Source: Halopseudomonas sabulinigri (lineage in GTDB: Bacteria > Pseudomonadota > Gammaproteobacteria > Pseudomonadales > Pseudomonadaceae). From it: a stretch of DNA of 64,000 nt. Positions 21,327 through 30,156 of the stretch are shown here, one piece after another. The translations under genes and the position numbers were made by a program. The DNA lies in assembly GCF_900105255.1 (NCBI RefSeq), contig NZ_LT629763.1, positions 434,001-498,000 of the forward strand. Direction: 5' to 3'. Below the pieces are notes generated by a model. It saw only the letters and a program-made list of their open reading frames with translations. It was not told the DNA's origin and ran no database searches. The number at the start of each line of letters is the position of its first letter. The stretch's first letter is position 1.

Positions 21327-22121
21327 TTAGCCGATGCTGTCGACTATGCCGCCCTCAACGCGCAGTGCAGCGCCGGTGGTGGCGGACGCTTGCGGCGAGC
21401 AGGTGTAGACCACCATATTGGCGACCTCCTCGGTCGTCGCTATGCGCTGGATAATGGAGGAAGGGCGCTTGGCCTTGACGAAGGCATCGCCCGCTTGCTG
21501 CAGTGACACGCCCTGTTTCTTTACCATGGGCTCGAGCATCGCCGCCACACCCTCGGACAAGGTTGGCCCGGGCAGCACCGAATTGACCGTCACCCCGGTG
21601 CCAGCCAACCGTTTCGCCAGGCCGCGGGCCACCGAGAGGTTCGCTGACTTGGTGAAACCGTAGTGAATCATATCTGCCGGGATGTTCAGGCCGGATTCTG
21701 AGGAGATGAACACTACCCGGCCCCAGCCCTGATCGACCATGGCTGGCACGTAAGCACGGGAAACCCGCACGCCAGACAGCACGTTGACGTCGAAAAATTC
21801 CTGCCATTGCTCATCGCTGGTTTCGAAAAAGTCCTGCTGGGCGTAGATCCCCAGGTTGTTTACCAGAATGTCTGCCTTGGGCTCGGCGGCCCGCAAGGTG
21901 GCCAGTCCTTCAGCGCTGCTAAGATCGGCGGCGACGCCGCGCACGTTGGCCTTGGGCAGCGCGTCGGTGATTTGCTTGATGGCGGCATCGACACTGTCTT
22001 GCTTGCGGCCATTGACGATCACGGTAGCGCCCGAAGCCGCGAGGCCCTGGGCAATAGCAAGGCCAATACCGCCGGTAGAGCCTGTGACAATGGCGGTTTT
22101 ATCGCTTAGATCAATCAGCAT
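21327..22121 (-). CDS. Short-chain dehydrogenase/reductase
   Basis: A 264-residue SDR with NAD(P) site TGSTGGIGLAIAQGLA, the NNLGIYAQQ segment, and catalytic Ser-Tyr-Lys in ISSESGLNIPADMIHYGFTKSA (Y-x3-K). The start is the internal ATG 22121, with GAGGAAG before it, rather than the upstream ATG at 22202. The substrate is unknown. It is in the same orientation as the sulfatase, 163 bases upstream of it; co-transcription is possible but not shown. Confidence 0.88.
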   Translation of the reverse strand: MLIDLSDKTAIVTGSTGGIGLAIAQGLAASGATVIVNGRKQDSVDAAIKQITDALPKANVRGVAADLSSAEGLATLRAAEPKADILVNNLGIYAQQDFFETSDEQWQEFFDVNVLSGVRVSRAYVPAMVDQGWGRVVFISSESGLNIPADMIHYGFTKSANLSVARGLAKRLAGTGVTVNSVLPGPTLSEGVAAMLEPMVKKQGVSLQQAGDAFVKAKRPSSIIQRIATTEEVANMVVYTCSPQASATTGAALRVEGGIVDSIG

Positions 22122-22321
22122 GTTGCTTCCTCTGTATGAGTTGACTGAGTGCTCACCATAGTCGTTGCCGAGCCCAGAAGCGGGCAAGTTGCTGCAACGC
22201 ACGTCCTGATTTGGTGATTCGTTGGCGAGCGGCTATGTTTTTATGACAGGTTTGGCAGGATGCCGTTCACAGCCAGCAGTCGTGATTCATGCCCCAATCC
22301 CCCTCAGGTAAGGAGACGACG

Positions 22322-23665
22322 ATGCTGGTCATCATTCATGGCTGGAGTGACAACTACAGCTCCTTTCGCGCGCTGGCCAAGCGGCTGGCATCCCCCTTGC
22401 CGGACGGCATCGGCGCCAGGGTGGCGGAAATTCACCTCGGCGATTACATTTCGCTGGACGATCAGGTCACCTTTGCCGATCTGGTTGAGGCGATGGATCG
22501 CGCCTGGACGGACGCCGGTCTACCGCGCAAGCCGCGCAGTGTGGATGCCGTGGTGCACAGCACCGGTGGTCTGGTGATCCGGGACTGGATGAGCCGCTTT
22601 GCCGTCGACAAGGTCCCGATTCATCGCCTGTTGATGCTGGCGCCAGCCAACTTTGGCTCGCCGCTGGCACACACTGGGCGCTCGGTGATCGGTCGGGCGG
22701 TAAAGGGCTGGAAGGGCACTCGCCTGTTCGAAACCGGGGCGCAGATTCTCAAGGGGCTGGAGCTGGCCAGCAGTTACAGCTGGCAACTGGCCGAGCGCGA
22801 TCTCTTTGTTGATGACAGCGTGTTTGCGCCATCGCGCGTGCTCTGTACTGTGCTGGTGGGAAACACCGGTTACAGCGGCATCTCGGCGGTGGCCAACAAG
22901 CCGGGCACCGACGGGACAGTGCGGGTTTCCACAGCGAATCTGGCGGCCGCGCGCATGCTGATCGACTTCAGCCATGAGCCAGGCAAGGCGCCGCGCATCG
23001 ATTACCAGGCCGTGGACGCCGCCGGGCTGGCATTTACCGTGGTAGATGGTGAAGACCATGGCAGCATCACGGCCAAAGGACGCGGCACCAACGAGTCGAT
23101 AACCTGGAGCCTGATCTGCGGCGCGCTCATGGTGCCAGATACCGGTTTCGAGGCCTGGCGGTTGCGGCTGAAAAGCCACTGTCATCAGGTCAGCCTGGCT
23201 GCAGCACAGCGTTCCGGCGATCATTTTCAGCGCTATCAGAACACCGTGTTTCGGGTGTTCGACAACCACGGCGAGTCGGTTACCGACTACATTATCGAGT
23301 TCTATATCAACGATGACCGCACTACGCGCGAGCGCCGCCTGACCAAGGTCATTCAGGAGGAGGTGATCAAGGGGGTGCATGTGTTTTCCGGCGAGAAGAC
23401 CTACCGCAGCCTGCTGATCAATTGTGATCGGTTGTATGAGCTGCTGCCGCGCCCGGAAGATCGCCTGCGTATCAGCATCACCGCTTACCCGGAAGTCAGT
23501 AATGGCAAGGTGGGTTATCGGACCTATACCGATGACGACATCGGCGCCTTGTCACTCAGCCTGCAGCAGGTGCGTGACATGTTTCGCCCGCACCGCACGC
23601 TGTTGATCACCCTGTGTCTGAAGCGTTATCAGCAGGAAGATGTGTTCCGTTTCAAACCGGTGTAG
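22322..23665 (+). CDS. Lipase-like alpha/beta hydrolase
   Basis: A 447-residue protein. The start resembles the oxyanion region of lipases (LVIIHGWSDNYSSFRALAKRL). The nucleophile elbow is V-H-S-T-G-G, in which His replaces the first Gly of G-x-S-x-G, as in several lipase and PGAP1-like proteins. The C-terminal half (from ~270) is a beta-rich region of unknown type. No signal peptide is visible, so action on internal substrates is likely. AAGGAGACGACG precedes ATG 22322. A glutamine-amidotransferase gene follows after about 90 bases. Confidence 0.75.
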   Translation: MLVIIHGWSDNYSSFRALAKRLASPLPDGIGARVAEIHLGDYISLDDQVTFADLVEAMDRAWTDAGLPRKPRSVDAVVHSTGGLVIRDWMSRFAVDKVPIHRLLMLAPANFGSPLAHTGRSVIGRAVKGWKGTRLFETGAQILKGLELASSYSWQLAERDLFVDDSVFAPSRVLCTVLVGNTGYSGISAVANKPGTDGTVRVSTANLAAARMLIDFSHEPGKAPRIDYQAVDAAGLAFTVVDGEDHGSITAKGRGTNESITWSLICGALMVPDTGFEAWRLRLKSHCHQVSLAAAQRSGDHFQRYQNTVFRVFDNHGESVTDYIIEFYINDDRTTRERRLTKVIQEEVIKGVHVFSGEKTYRSLLINCDRLYELLPRPEDRLRISITAYPEVSNGKVGYRTYTDDDIGALSLSLQQVRDMFRPHRTLLITLCLKRYQQEDVFRFKPV

Positions 23666-23757
23666 GGGGGAACCTTTGCCCGCCGGCATTACTCAGAGAG
23701 CGAGATGCGGCCGCGCCTGGCCGCGGTATATTCAGGATCACCAGAGGTTGGTACCAG

Positions 23758-24468
23758 ATGCGTGCTCACTATCTGCAACACGCACCCTTTGAAGGGTTGG
23801 GAAAGATTGAACAGTGGCTGGAGCGCAATGGCTATGAGGTCAGCGCAACCCACTTGTACCGGGATGAACCCTTGCCCGACGCGCAGGCGCTGCAACAGAT
23901 AGATCTGCTGATCATCATGGGCGGCCCCATGAGCGTAAATGACGAAGCGCAGTTGCCGTGGCTGGCGGCAGAGAAAGCCTTCATCCGTCAGGCGCTCACC
24001 GAAGACCGCCGCATACTCGGTATCTGCCTGGGCGCACAGTTGATCGCCAGCGCCCTGGGTAACTCGGTGCATGCCAATGCTCAGCAAGAAATTGGCTGGT
24101 TCCCGGTGCAGGGCAACACCCACCATAACGGTGCGGCTTTTCATTTTCCGCCGGAGGTCACCGTTCTGCACTGGCACGGTGAAACCTTTGATCTGCCCCA
24201 TGGCGCCGTACCCTTGGCATCAAGCGTTGCCTGCGCCAACCAGGCGTTTCAGCTGGGGCGCTCGGTGATCGGTTTGCAATTTCACCTGGAAGCGACCCGT
24301 GAACTGCTGACTGACTTCATTCAGGCCGATGGTCAGCACCTGCAGCACGCTGAGTTTGTGCAGCCCGCCGAACAGATTCAACGCGTGCAGGACCCGGTAC
24401 TGGCCGCCACCTCGGAGTTGCTTGATCAGCTACTGGATTACCTTACCCGCAAGGAGGACGTCGTATGA
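23758..24468 (+). CDS. Class I glutamine amidotransferase-like protein
   Basis: A 236-residue protein with the amidotransferase triad: nucleophile Cys in LGICLGAQLIASALG and His/Glu in GLQFHLEAT. It resembles stand-alone GMP-synthase-like GATases, which can act as gamma-glutamyl hydrolases. The substrate is unknown. The ATG at 23758 is the best start because the longer reading runs through the preceding intergenic region. It overlaps blc by 4 bases (ATGA), so the two are coupled. Confidence 0.85.
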   Translation: MRAHYLQHAPFEGLGKIEQWLERNGYEVSATHLYRDEPLPDAQALQQIDLLIIMGGPMSVNDEAQLPWLAAEKAFIRQALTEDRRILGICLGAQLIASALGNSVHANAQQEIGWFPVQGNTHHNGAAFHFPPEVTVLHWHGETFDLPHGAVPLASSVACANQAFQLGRSVIGLQFHLEATRELLTDFIQADGQHLQHAEFVQPAEQIQRVQDPVLAATSELLDQLLDYLTRKEDVV

Positions 24469-25019
24469 AGCCACTTCAATCAGCCTCACTGGTACTGGCG
24501 ACAACACTGCTCGGCGCCTGTGTTGAGTTACCTGAAAAGGTCGAGCCAGTGCAGGGGTTTGAGCCGCAGCGTTACTTGGGTATCTGGTATGAGGTGGCGC
24601 GGCTGGATCACTCGTTCGAGCGCGGGCTATCCAACGTGACCGCCAATTACAGCCTGCGCGATGACGGCGGCATCAAGGTTATCAACCGTGGCTGTGACGC
24701 CGAGAAGGCTGAGTGGGATGAGGCCGAAGGCAAAGCCTACTTTGTGCGCGGTGAGGACGAGGGCTTTCTCAAGGTATCGTTCTTCGGCCCTTTCTACGGC
24801 ACCTACGCAGTCTTCGATCTGGATCAGCAGGATTACCAGTATTCGTTTGTGTCGGGGCCGGATACCGATTACCTATGGCTGTTGTCCAGAACCCCCGAGG
24901 TCAGTGACAGCGTGCGCGCAGACTTTCTACAGCAAGCCGAAGCGCTGGGTTTTGCGACCGATGAGCTGATCTGGGTGGAACAGGGCAAGTCGCAATGTCA
25001 GCCGGGCGATAAAGGCTGA
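24465..25019 (+). CDS. blc: Outer-membrane lipocalin Blc
   Basis: A 184-residue lipoprotein: the signal peptide ends in the lipobox LLGAC, so Cys is lipidated. The lipocalin G-x-W motif is present (YLGIWYEVARLDHSFERGL), as are the conserved strands TANYSLRDDGGIKVINRG and YSFVSGPDTDYLWLLSRTP. Blc proteins bind lysophospholipids or fatty acids at the outer membrane and are often stress-induced. The start codon overlaps the stop of the amidotransferase gene. Confidence 0.93.
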   Translation: MKPLQSASLVLATTLLGACVELPEKVEPVQGFEPQRYLGIWYEVARLDHSFERGLSNVTANYSLRDDGGIKVINRGCDAEKAEWDEAEGKAYFVRGEDEGFLKVSFFGPFYGTYAVFDLDQQDYQYSFVSGPDTDYLWLLSRTPEVSDSVRADFLQQAEALGFATDELIWVEQGKSQCQPGDKG

Positions 25020-25136
25020 GGCGTTTATGTGCCCATAGCAGCATGAAGTAGGCGCATTTTGACATTATCTGACGTGGAGTTTGCCTGCGCTTACCGCTAG
25101 TCTTTGCGTAATGCTAAAGCGGATCGAAGGCGCTTC

Positions 25137-26315
25137 ATGCTTGATATCACCACCCTGATGGCTGTGTTGGCGCTCACAACCGTGACCTCGGTGTTCGGCT
25201 TGCTGGTGGCCAGCGTGCTCAACCGGCAAGTAGTTGCGATCCGTTACTGGGCCCTGGGGCTGAGCATCATCGTCTGCGGTGTGGCTTTGCAAAGCGTACG
25301 TGCCTACTTCCCTTTATGGGTCAGCGCTGTTGTGATCACCCAGGGTTACTTCGTCCTGTTATGGGGCACGCGCTGCTACCGCTTGAGCCGTTCCTCGCGC
25401 GGCTTTGTCCCTGCAATGGTGATAATTACGCTGTTGCAGGGCCTGGTGTTCTTCGCACTGCAGGCATCACTGCGCTTCAGCATCATGGCGCACAGCGCGA
25501 TAGTCGTACTGGTCGCGGTGCTGATGATAGTGGAGCTGTGGCGCATGCAGATCCCGCAGCGTGCGCTGGTCTGGGTCTGGAGTGGTATCTGGTGCATGCA
25601 CGCTTTGTTGTACTTGCGGCGTTTTCTGCTATACCAGTTCGACTCCGCGTATATCAATGCCAGTACCTTCGAGGCGGCGGAAAAGGTCGAGGCGCTCAAT
25701 TACCTTGAGGGCATCGTCTTCCTCTATGGCTTTTCGCTGTTGTGTGTGATTCTGGCTACCCGCAGCTTGCAGGAAGAGCTCAAGCTGCAGGCGACCCGCG
25801 ATCCTTTGACCAATCTGCTGAATCGCCGCGCCTTTGAAGAGGCCGCGCTGCGCCAACTCGCCATCAGTCGCCGAGCGCGTGAAGGCGTCGCCCTGTTGTT
25901 GCTGGATCTGGACAAGTTCAAGGCGATCAACGATGCCCACGGGCATAGTGTGGGTGACGAAGTGTTAACAGTATTTGCGGCACACCTGACAGCACAGCTG
26001 CGCGCGCAGGATTTGCTCTGTCGCTTTGGTGGTGAGGAGTTTGTCCTGCTGGTTCCCGGTGCGGACAGCGCTAAGACTGAAGCATTGGCTGAGCGTATTC
26101 GTTCGCGTTGGCAGAAGCACACCTTCAAGTCGCTGCACGGCGAGTTGGCGACTACGGTCTCGATAGGCTATGTCTGCGTGAACGATGGTGCAGAACAGGG
26201 GCTCTATCGTTTGATCGAGCGCGCAGATCAGGCGCTATATGAAGCCAAGCAGCAGGGTCGAAACTGCGCGAGAAGCTGGCAAGTCGAGGGGATTCTGACT
26301 ACGGCTGGCGTGTAA
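25137..26315 (+). CDS. Membrane-anchored diguanylate cyclase (GGDEF)
   Basis: A 392-residue protein with about six membrane segments in residues 1-200 and a C-terminal GGDEF domain. The active-site motif is G-G-E-E-F, a functional variant. An RxxD inhibitory site (RAQD) lies five residues before it, so product inhibition by c-di-GMP is expected. The pattern DPLTNLLNRRAFEE, LLDLDKFKAINDAHGHSVGDEVL is intact. The ATG at 25137, with GAAGG upstream, is preferred over a TTG at 25104. There is no periplasmic sensor domain, so the membrane region itself may be the sensor. Confidence 0.9.
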   Translation: MLDITTLMAVLALTTVTSVFGLLVASVLNRQVVAIRYWALGLSIIVCGVALQSVRAYFPLWVSAVVITQGYFVLLWGTRCYRLSRSSRGFVPAMVIITLLQGLVFFALQASLRFSIMAHSAIVVLVAVLMIVELWRMQIPQRALVWVWSGIWCMHALLYLRRFLLYQFDSAYINASTFEAAEKVEALNYLEGIVFLYGFSLLCVILATRSLQEELKLQATRDPLTNLLNRRAFEEAALRQLAISRRAREGVALLLLDLDKFKAINDAHGHSVGDEVLTVFAAHLTAQLRAQDLLCRFGGEEFVLLVPGADSAKTEALAERIRSRWQKHTFKSLHGELATTVSIGYVCVNDGAEQGLYRLIERADQALYEAKQQGRNCARSWQVEGILTTAGV

Positions 26316-26347
26316 GGCGCCGCCTAACCCATCTCAATTAAGGTTGT

Positions 26348-27025
26348 ATGCATATGATTGTGGTTCATCACCTGAACAACTCGCGCTCACAGCGCATTCT
26401 CTGGCTGCTGGAAGAGCTGGGGCTGGAGTACGAGGTCAAGCGCTATGAGCGCGACCCCAAGACCATGCTGGCGCCGCCAGAGCTCAAGGCGGTGCATCCA
26501 CTGGGCAAATCGCCGGTAATCACGGATGGAGAGCTGACACTCGCCGAGTCGGGCGCAATTATCGAGTACCTGGTCGATACCTACGGGCAGGGCCGTCTGG
26601 CACCGGCGCATGGCAGTCCGGAGCGGCTGCGCCTGAACTACTGGCTGCATTACGCGGAAGGCTCGGCGATGACCCCGCTGCTGCTCAAACTGGTATTCAA
26701 CCGGGTTGAATCGGCGCCCATGCCGTTCTTTGTAAAGCCGATTGCCAAAGGCATCGCCGGTAAGGTCAAGGGCACCTTGGTCGAGCCGCAGATCATTCAG
26801 CATTTGAATTACCTGAACGACGAACTGGCAGCCACCGGCTGGTTTGCCGGCAGTGAGTTCAGCGCTGCCGATGTGCAGATGAGCTTTCCGCTGGAGGCAG
26901 CTGCTGCTCGCGGCGGTCTGGATGACAAGTGGCCTAACCTGATGGCGTTTCTCGCGCGCATACACCAGCGCCCGGCCTATAAACGCGCGCTCGAGCGTGG
27001 CGGCGAGTACGACATTATCGGCTGA
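26348..27025 (+). CDS. Glutathione S-transferase
   Basis: A 225-residue GST. The N-terminal thioredoxin-like domain contains NNSRSQRILWLLEELGLEYEVKRY and HPLGKSPVITDGELTLAESGAIIEYLV (cis-Pro and the glutathione-binding Glu-Ser), and a helical C-terminal domain follows. It probably conjugates or reduces small electrophiles. Two ATG codons (26348 and 26354) are both possible starts. It stands alone, followed by a strong RNA-like inverted structure. Confidence 0.92.
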   Translation: MHMIVVHHLNNSRSQRILWLLEELGLEYEVKRYERDPKTMLAPPELKAVHPLGKSPVITDGELTLAESGAIIEYLVDTYGQGRLAPAHGSPERLRLNYWLHYAEGSAMTPLLLKLVFNRVESAPMPFFVKPIAKGIAGKVKGTLVEPQIIQHLNYLNDELAATGWFAGSEFSAADVQMSFPLEAAAARGGLDDKWPNLMAFLARIHQRPAYKRALERGGEYDIIG

Positions 27026-27028
27026 AAA

Positions 27029-27091
27029 ACACAGCGCGAGGCGCCCAGAAAGCGGCGAAAGCCGCGTCCCGGTGCTTGCCTCGGGCTGTGT
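27029..27091 (+). other. Structured element: 14-bp stem enclosing a GNRA hairpin
   Basis: ACACAGCGCGAGGC (27029-27042) pairs with GCCTCGGGCTGTGT (27078-27091) at 13 of 14 positions. Inside, GCGGC-GAAA-GCCGC (27052-27065) forms a tetraloop hairpin. It follows the GST stop codon directly. With no T-run next to it, it may be a 3'-end stabiliser, an unusual terminator or a small RNA. Confidence 0.5.
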
Positions 27092-27184
27092 CAGTTCTGC
27101 CAAATAAATAATTCAAGACACATCTTGTTTTTGCCTACTCTGTCCAATAGAGTGCTTTGCAGATAACAAAAACAGAGATAGTGC

Positions 27185-27733
27185 ATGTCACCATCCCCCG
27201 AAGAAGCGGCGGCAGCGCTGCGCGCAATCAATAGCGTGCAGGCCAGGGCCGCCGGCTTTCAAGACTACCGCGCCGAGTCACGGCAGTTGATGCTGTGGGG
27301 CGTGGTCAATCTGCTTGGCTGTGTTTTCACCGCGTTGTTCCCCTCATTTTTGTTGCTGATCTGGCTGGCCGTGGTCATCGTCGGTCTGGTCGTGGGTGTG
27401 CGCCTTGCGCGCATTGCAGAGGAGGTCATGCCTGGCATTGTCTGGCGTTACCTGCTGGTAGTGGGGTCTGTGCTGCTGTTTGCGTTGCTGTTGCATGTGG
27501 TCATGTGGCCGCTGACGCCGCGCCAGGGCAGTATGATAGTCCCGCTGTTTGTGGCCACCCTTTACGTTATTCGCGGCGCGCAGTCGCGCCCCCGTTACGT
27601 GATCATTGGCGCCGGCCTGGCGCTGCTTTGCTTCTGCTGTTTTCTGTTTGCTACCAGCCACTACTGGTGGTGGCTGGCGCTTGCCTGGGGCGGCACTTTC
27701 ATCCTGTCCAGTCTCTGGCTGAGGCGTACCTGA
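27185..27733 (+). CDS. Small integral membrane protein
   Basis: A 182-residue protein with about five to six hydrophobic segments after a soluble 35-residue N-terminus (LMLWGVVNLLGCVFTALF, LLLIWLAVVIVGLVVGV, YLLVVGSVLLFALLLHVVMW and others). I do not recognise a family. Its stop codon overlaps the ATG of the following winged-helix gene (TGATG), so the pair is translationally coupled; the regulator may control or respond to this membrane protein. Confidence 0.75.
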   Translation: MSPSPEEAAAALRAINSVQARAAGFQDYRAESRQLMLWGVVNLLGCVFTALFPSFLLLIWLAVVIVGLVVGVRLARIAEEVMPGIVWRYLLVVGSVLLFALLLHVVMWPLTPRQGSMIVPLFVATLYVIRGAQSRPRYVIIGAGLALLCFCCFLFATSHYWWWLALAWGGTFILSSLWLRRT

Positions 27734-28038
27734 TGCAAACGCCTGATGACCTCATTCACCAGCCTGTGCGGCTCAAGATCATGGCCGCCCTGAACACGCT
27801 GGCAAGCAATCAGTGGCTCGAGTTCGTCTCGCTGCGGGCGATCGTGGACACCACCGACGGTAACCTCGGAGCACACTTGGGCACGCTTGAGGGCGCCGAA
27901 TATGTACGCATCAAAAAGGATTTTGTCGGCAAGAAACCGCGCACGCGGGTATGCCTGAGTGTCAAGGGACGAGAGGCCTTTGCGCACTACGTGGCGACCC
28001 TGCACGCGATTCTTGCACCGCAGAATATTGATACCTGA
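27733..28038 (+). CDS. Winged-helix transcriptional regulator (PF13601-like)
   Basis: A 101-residue MarR/ArsR-like winged helix: HQPVRLKIMAALNTLASNQWLEFVSLRAIVDTTDGNLGAHLGTLEGAEYVRIKKDFVGKKPRTRVCLSVKGREAFAHYVATL, which ends in the typical wing and dimerisation helix. Such small regulators are commonly coded beside a membrane protein of the kind found immediately upstream. The two genes overlap, suggesting one transcript. Confidence 0.85.
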   Translation: MQTPDDLIHQPVRLKIMAALNTLASNQWLEFVSLRAIVDTTDGNLGAHLGTLEGAEYVRIKKDFVGKKPRTRVCLSVKGREAFAHYVATLHAILAPQNIDT

Positions 28039-28085
28039 GCGCAGTACCCAACAACCTCACATAACAATCAACAATCGGGGGCAAC

Positions 28086-28982
28086 ATGCAGAGTCGTACA
28101 TTTACCACCTTCGCCAATCGCTGGCATAGCCGTTTGCGGGCGCTTTCATTGATGCTGCTGCTGGGCGCTGGCGGGCTGTCAGCCAGTTGGGTCTGGGCGC
28201 AGGCGGAGGAGGCCAGCACCGCGGCAGCTACCCCCGCCGTCAGTCAGGCTGCGCCAGCGCAGGTACCCACCATTGCCCAGGAAATTGCCGCGCAACAGGC
28301 GCTCCCGGTCGAAGCCTTTGGGGTGCGCGAGATGTTCGAGCAGGCCGACGCGCTGGTCAAAAGTGTGATGCTGCTGTTGGTGTTCTGCTCACTGCTGACC
28401 TGGGCCGTGCTGTTCGAGAAGATTTTTGTATTCTCCCGGGCACGTCGTGGCAATCAACGCTTTCTCAAGGCGTTTCGCGCAGGCCAGTTGGATGTGCTGA
28501 GCGAGACGGCAGATAACAGTGCGATGGGTCGGATGTGGCAGGTAGGGCAGGCGGAGCTGAAGCACTATCGCAGCATGCCCGCGCAACCGGCAGAGACCGA
28601 CCGCGTCAACCGCTTACTGCAGCGCATGGCACTGACCGCCGGTATCGTGCAGGAACGTGATCTGGCGCGGATGGGCAGCATGATGGGGGTACTCGCAACC
28701 ATTGGCGCCACGGCCCCCTTCATCGGTCTGTTTGGCACGGTATGGGGCATTCTCAACAGCTTTGCCAGCATTGCCACGCTCAAGTCGGCCAGCCTCGCAG
28801 TGGTCGCGCCCGGTATCGCTGAAGCCCTGTTGGCCACCGCGCTGGGTCTGTTTGCGGCTATCCCTGCGGTGATGATCTTCAACAAGTTTGCGCGTGACAT
28901 CAACGGCTTTGTCGGCGCCCTGGATAACTTCTCGGCAGAGATGATTGCCAGCGTGTCACGGCAACTCGACGAAGGACGCTGA
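28086..28982 (+). CDS. exbB: Biopolymer transport protein ExbB with N-terminal extension
   Basis: A 298-residue ExbB/MotA-family protein that forms the proton channel powering TonB. Three membrane segments are visible (VKSVMLLLVFCSLLTWAVLF; GMMGVLATIGATAPFIGLFGTVWGILNSF region; VAPGIAEALLATALGLFAAIPAVMIF). Before them is a signal-like stretch (LRALSLMLLLGAGGLSASWVWA) and an Ala/Thr/Pro-rich periplasmic spacer of about 50 residues, as in the long ExbB proteins of some pseudomonads. It starts the exbB-exbD-tonB operon. Confidence 0.94.
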   Translation: MQSRTFTTFANRWHSRLRALSLMLLLGAGGLSASWVWAQAEEASTAAATPAVSQAAPAQVPTIAQEIAAQQALPVEAFGVREMFEQADALVKSVMLLLVFCSLLTWAVLFEKIFVFSRARRGNQRFLKAFRAGQLDVLSETADNSAMGRMWQVGQAELKHYRSMPAQPAETDRVNRLLQRMALTAGIVQERDLARMGSMMGVLATIGATAPFIGLFGTVWGILNSFASIATLKSASLAVVAPGIAEALLATALGLFAAIPAVMIFNKFARDINGFVGALDNFSAEMIASVSRQLDEGR

Positions 28983-28983
28983 T

Positions 28984-29418
28984 ATGGCAATCCAGCTCAG
29001 TTCAGGGCCGCAGGTAAAGCGGCACAACTACCAGCAGAACGCCGAGATGAACATCACGCCCTTTGTGGATGTGATGCTGGTACTGCTGATTATTTTCATG
29101 GTGGCTGCGCCGCTGGCAACTGTCGATGTGCCGGTGGATCTGCCGAGCAACGCGGCGACACCCAGCCCGCCACCGCAGGATCCGATCTATGTCAGCGTAC
29201 AGGCTGATGGTCAGTTGTTTGTGCAGGAGCAGGCTACCAGCCTCGCAGACCTGTCGGGCCTGATCACGGGTGTCACCTCGGGAGCCAAGGACACGCGGTT
29301 GTTTCTCCGCGGCGATCAGGCCGTGGATTACGGCACCCTGATGCGCGTCATGAATACCCTGCAGAAGGCGGGTTACACCCGCATCAGCCTGGTCGCCTCG
29401 GAAGAGCTGGAGCCCTGA
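28984..29418 (+). CDS. exbD: Biopolymer transport protein ExbD
   Basis: A 144-residue protein with a short cytoplasmic start, one membrane helix (NITPFVDVMLVLLIIFMVAAPL, with the essential Asp) and a periplasmic domain. It partners ExbB in the proton-driven motor for TonB. It begins one base after the exbB stop codon and overlaps tonB by one base. The ATG at 28984 is preceded by GAAGGA inside exbB. Confidence 0.95.
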   Translation: MAIQLSSGPQVKRHNYQQNAEMNITPFVDVMLVLLIIFMVAAPLATVDVPVDLPSNAATPSPPPQDPIYVSVQADGQLFVQEQATSLADLSGLITGVTSGAKDTRLFLRGDQAVDYGTLMRVMNTLQKAGYTRISLVASEELEP

Positions 29419-30143
29419 TGAGCCACACGACAGATAGCAGCCGGTGGGCGGTGCGTCTGCTGGTGGTCGGGGTGTCTTTGGGGCTGCATGCAGCCTTGCT
29501 GGCGTGGTTGTTCAGCAGCCAGTTTCGTCACGCCGCCCCACCGCAGCAACAGGTGGTCGCGGTGGAGCTGGTAGAGATTCCGCCACCGCCGCCAGAACCC
29601 GAGCCAGAGCCGGAACCGGAGCCAGAGCCGGAACCGGAGCCTGAACCCGAACCGGAACCGGAGCCCGAGCCGCCGCCCAAACCACGCGTGGTGGAGCGCC
29701 CAACGCCGCCGCCTGCGCAGCAGCCCAAACCGCGTGGTCCGCCGGTGCACAGCTTTGGAGCCAACCAGCAGTGGGCCGCGCCACAGGCACCAGCACCCAG
29801 CGCGCCGGCGAGCAGTCGCGGCCGTATGGCGCCGTCGGGCTATGCCGATACCGTGAAAAACCGCGTAATCGCCAACCTGAAACGCCCCGAAGGCTCGGTT
29901 TACAAGCCGCCGCCGGGCTATAAGGGGGACCCAAACGACTTCAAGCGCCAGTGCTACATCCCTTACGAAATTACCGTGGATGGTAGTGGCCGCATGGTGT
30001 CGTTCGAGATAGATCGCTGTGGCGATACCGTGCTGGATCAGGCTGCAGAGCAAGCCATCCGCAGTGCCGGACCTTTCCCTGCACCGCCGGGTGACGGTGC
30101 AGGGCAATACATCATTTATGGCACCGCCATTTTTATCAAATAG
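29418..30143 (+). CDS. tonB: Energy transducer TonB
   Basis: A 241-residue TonB protein: one N-terminal membrane anchor (LLVVGVSLGLHAALLAWLF), a long Pro-Glu and Pro-Lys spacer crossing the periplasm, and a C-terminal domain (residues ~135-241, TVKNRVIANLKRPEGSVYKPP ... FEIDRCGDTVLDQAAEQAIRSAGPFP) that contacts TonB-dependent receptors. No receptor gene is nearby, so the substrates are unknown. The ATG overlaps the exbD stop (ATGA). Confidence 0.94.
   Translation: MSHTTDSSRWAVRLLVVGVSLGLHAALLAWLFSSQFRHAAPPQQQVVAVELVEIPPPPPEPEPEPEPEPEPEPEPEPEPEPEPEPPPKPRVVERPTPPPAQQPKPRGPPVHSFGANQQWAAPQAPAPSAPASSRGRMAPSGYADTVKNRVIANLKRPEGSVYKPPPGYKGDPNDFKRQCYIPYEITVDGSGRMVSFEIDRCGDTVLDQAAEQAIRSAGPFPAPPGDGAGQYIIYGTAIFIK
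29592..29675 (+). repeat. Glu-Pro coding repeat in tonB
   Basis: About 14 consecutive Glu-Pro dipeptides are coded by GAR-CCN hexamers of varying third bases. This is the rigid periplasmic spacer; changes in copy number would stay in frame and alter its length. Confidence 0.85.
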
Positions 30144-30156
30144 GCAGGAGACAAGT

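Noticed and set aside
27295..28038. 247-codon frame spanning the membrane-protein and winged-helix region
   Set aside because: Its first part is an out-of-frame reading of the membrane gene; the real winged-helix gene starts at 27733 in the same frame.
29528..29764. Gly-Ser-rich leftward frame opposite tonB
   Set aside because: It is the antisense of the Glu-Pro repeat; such simple repeats leave several frames open.
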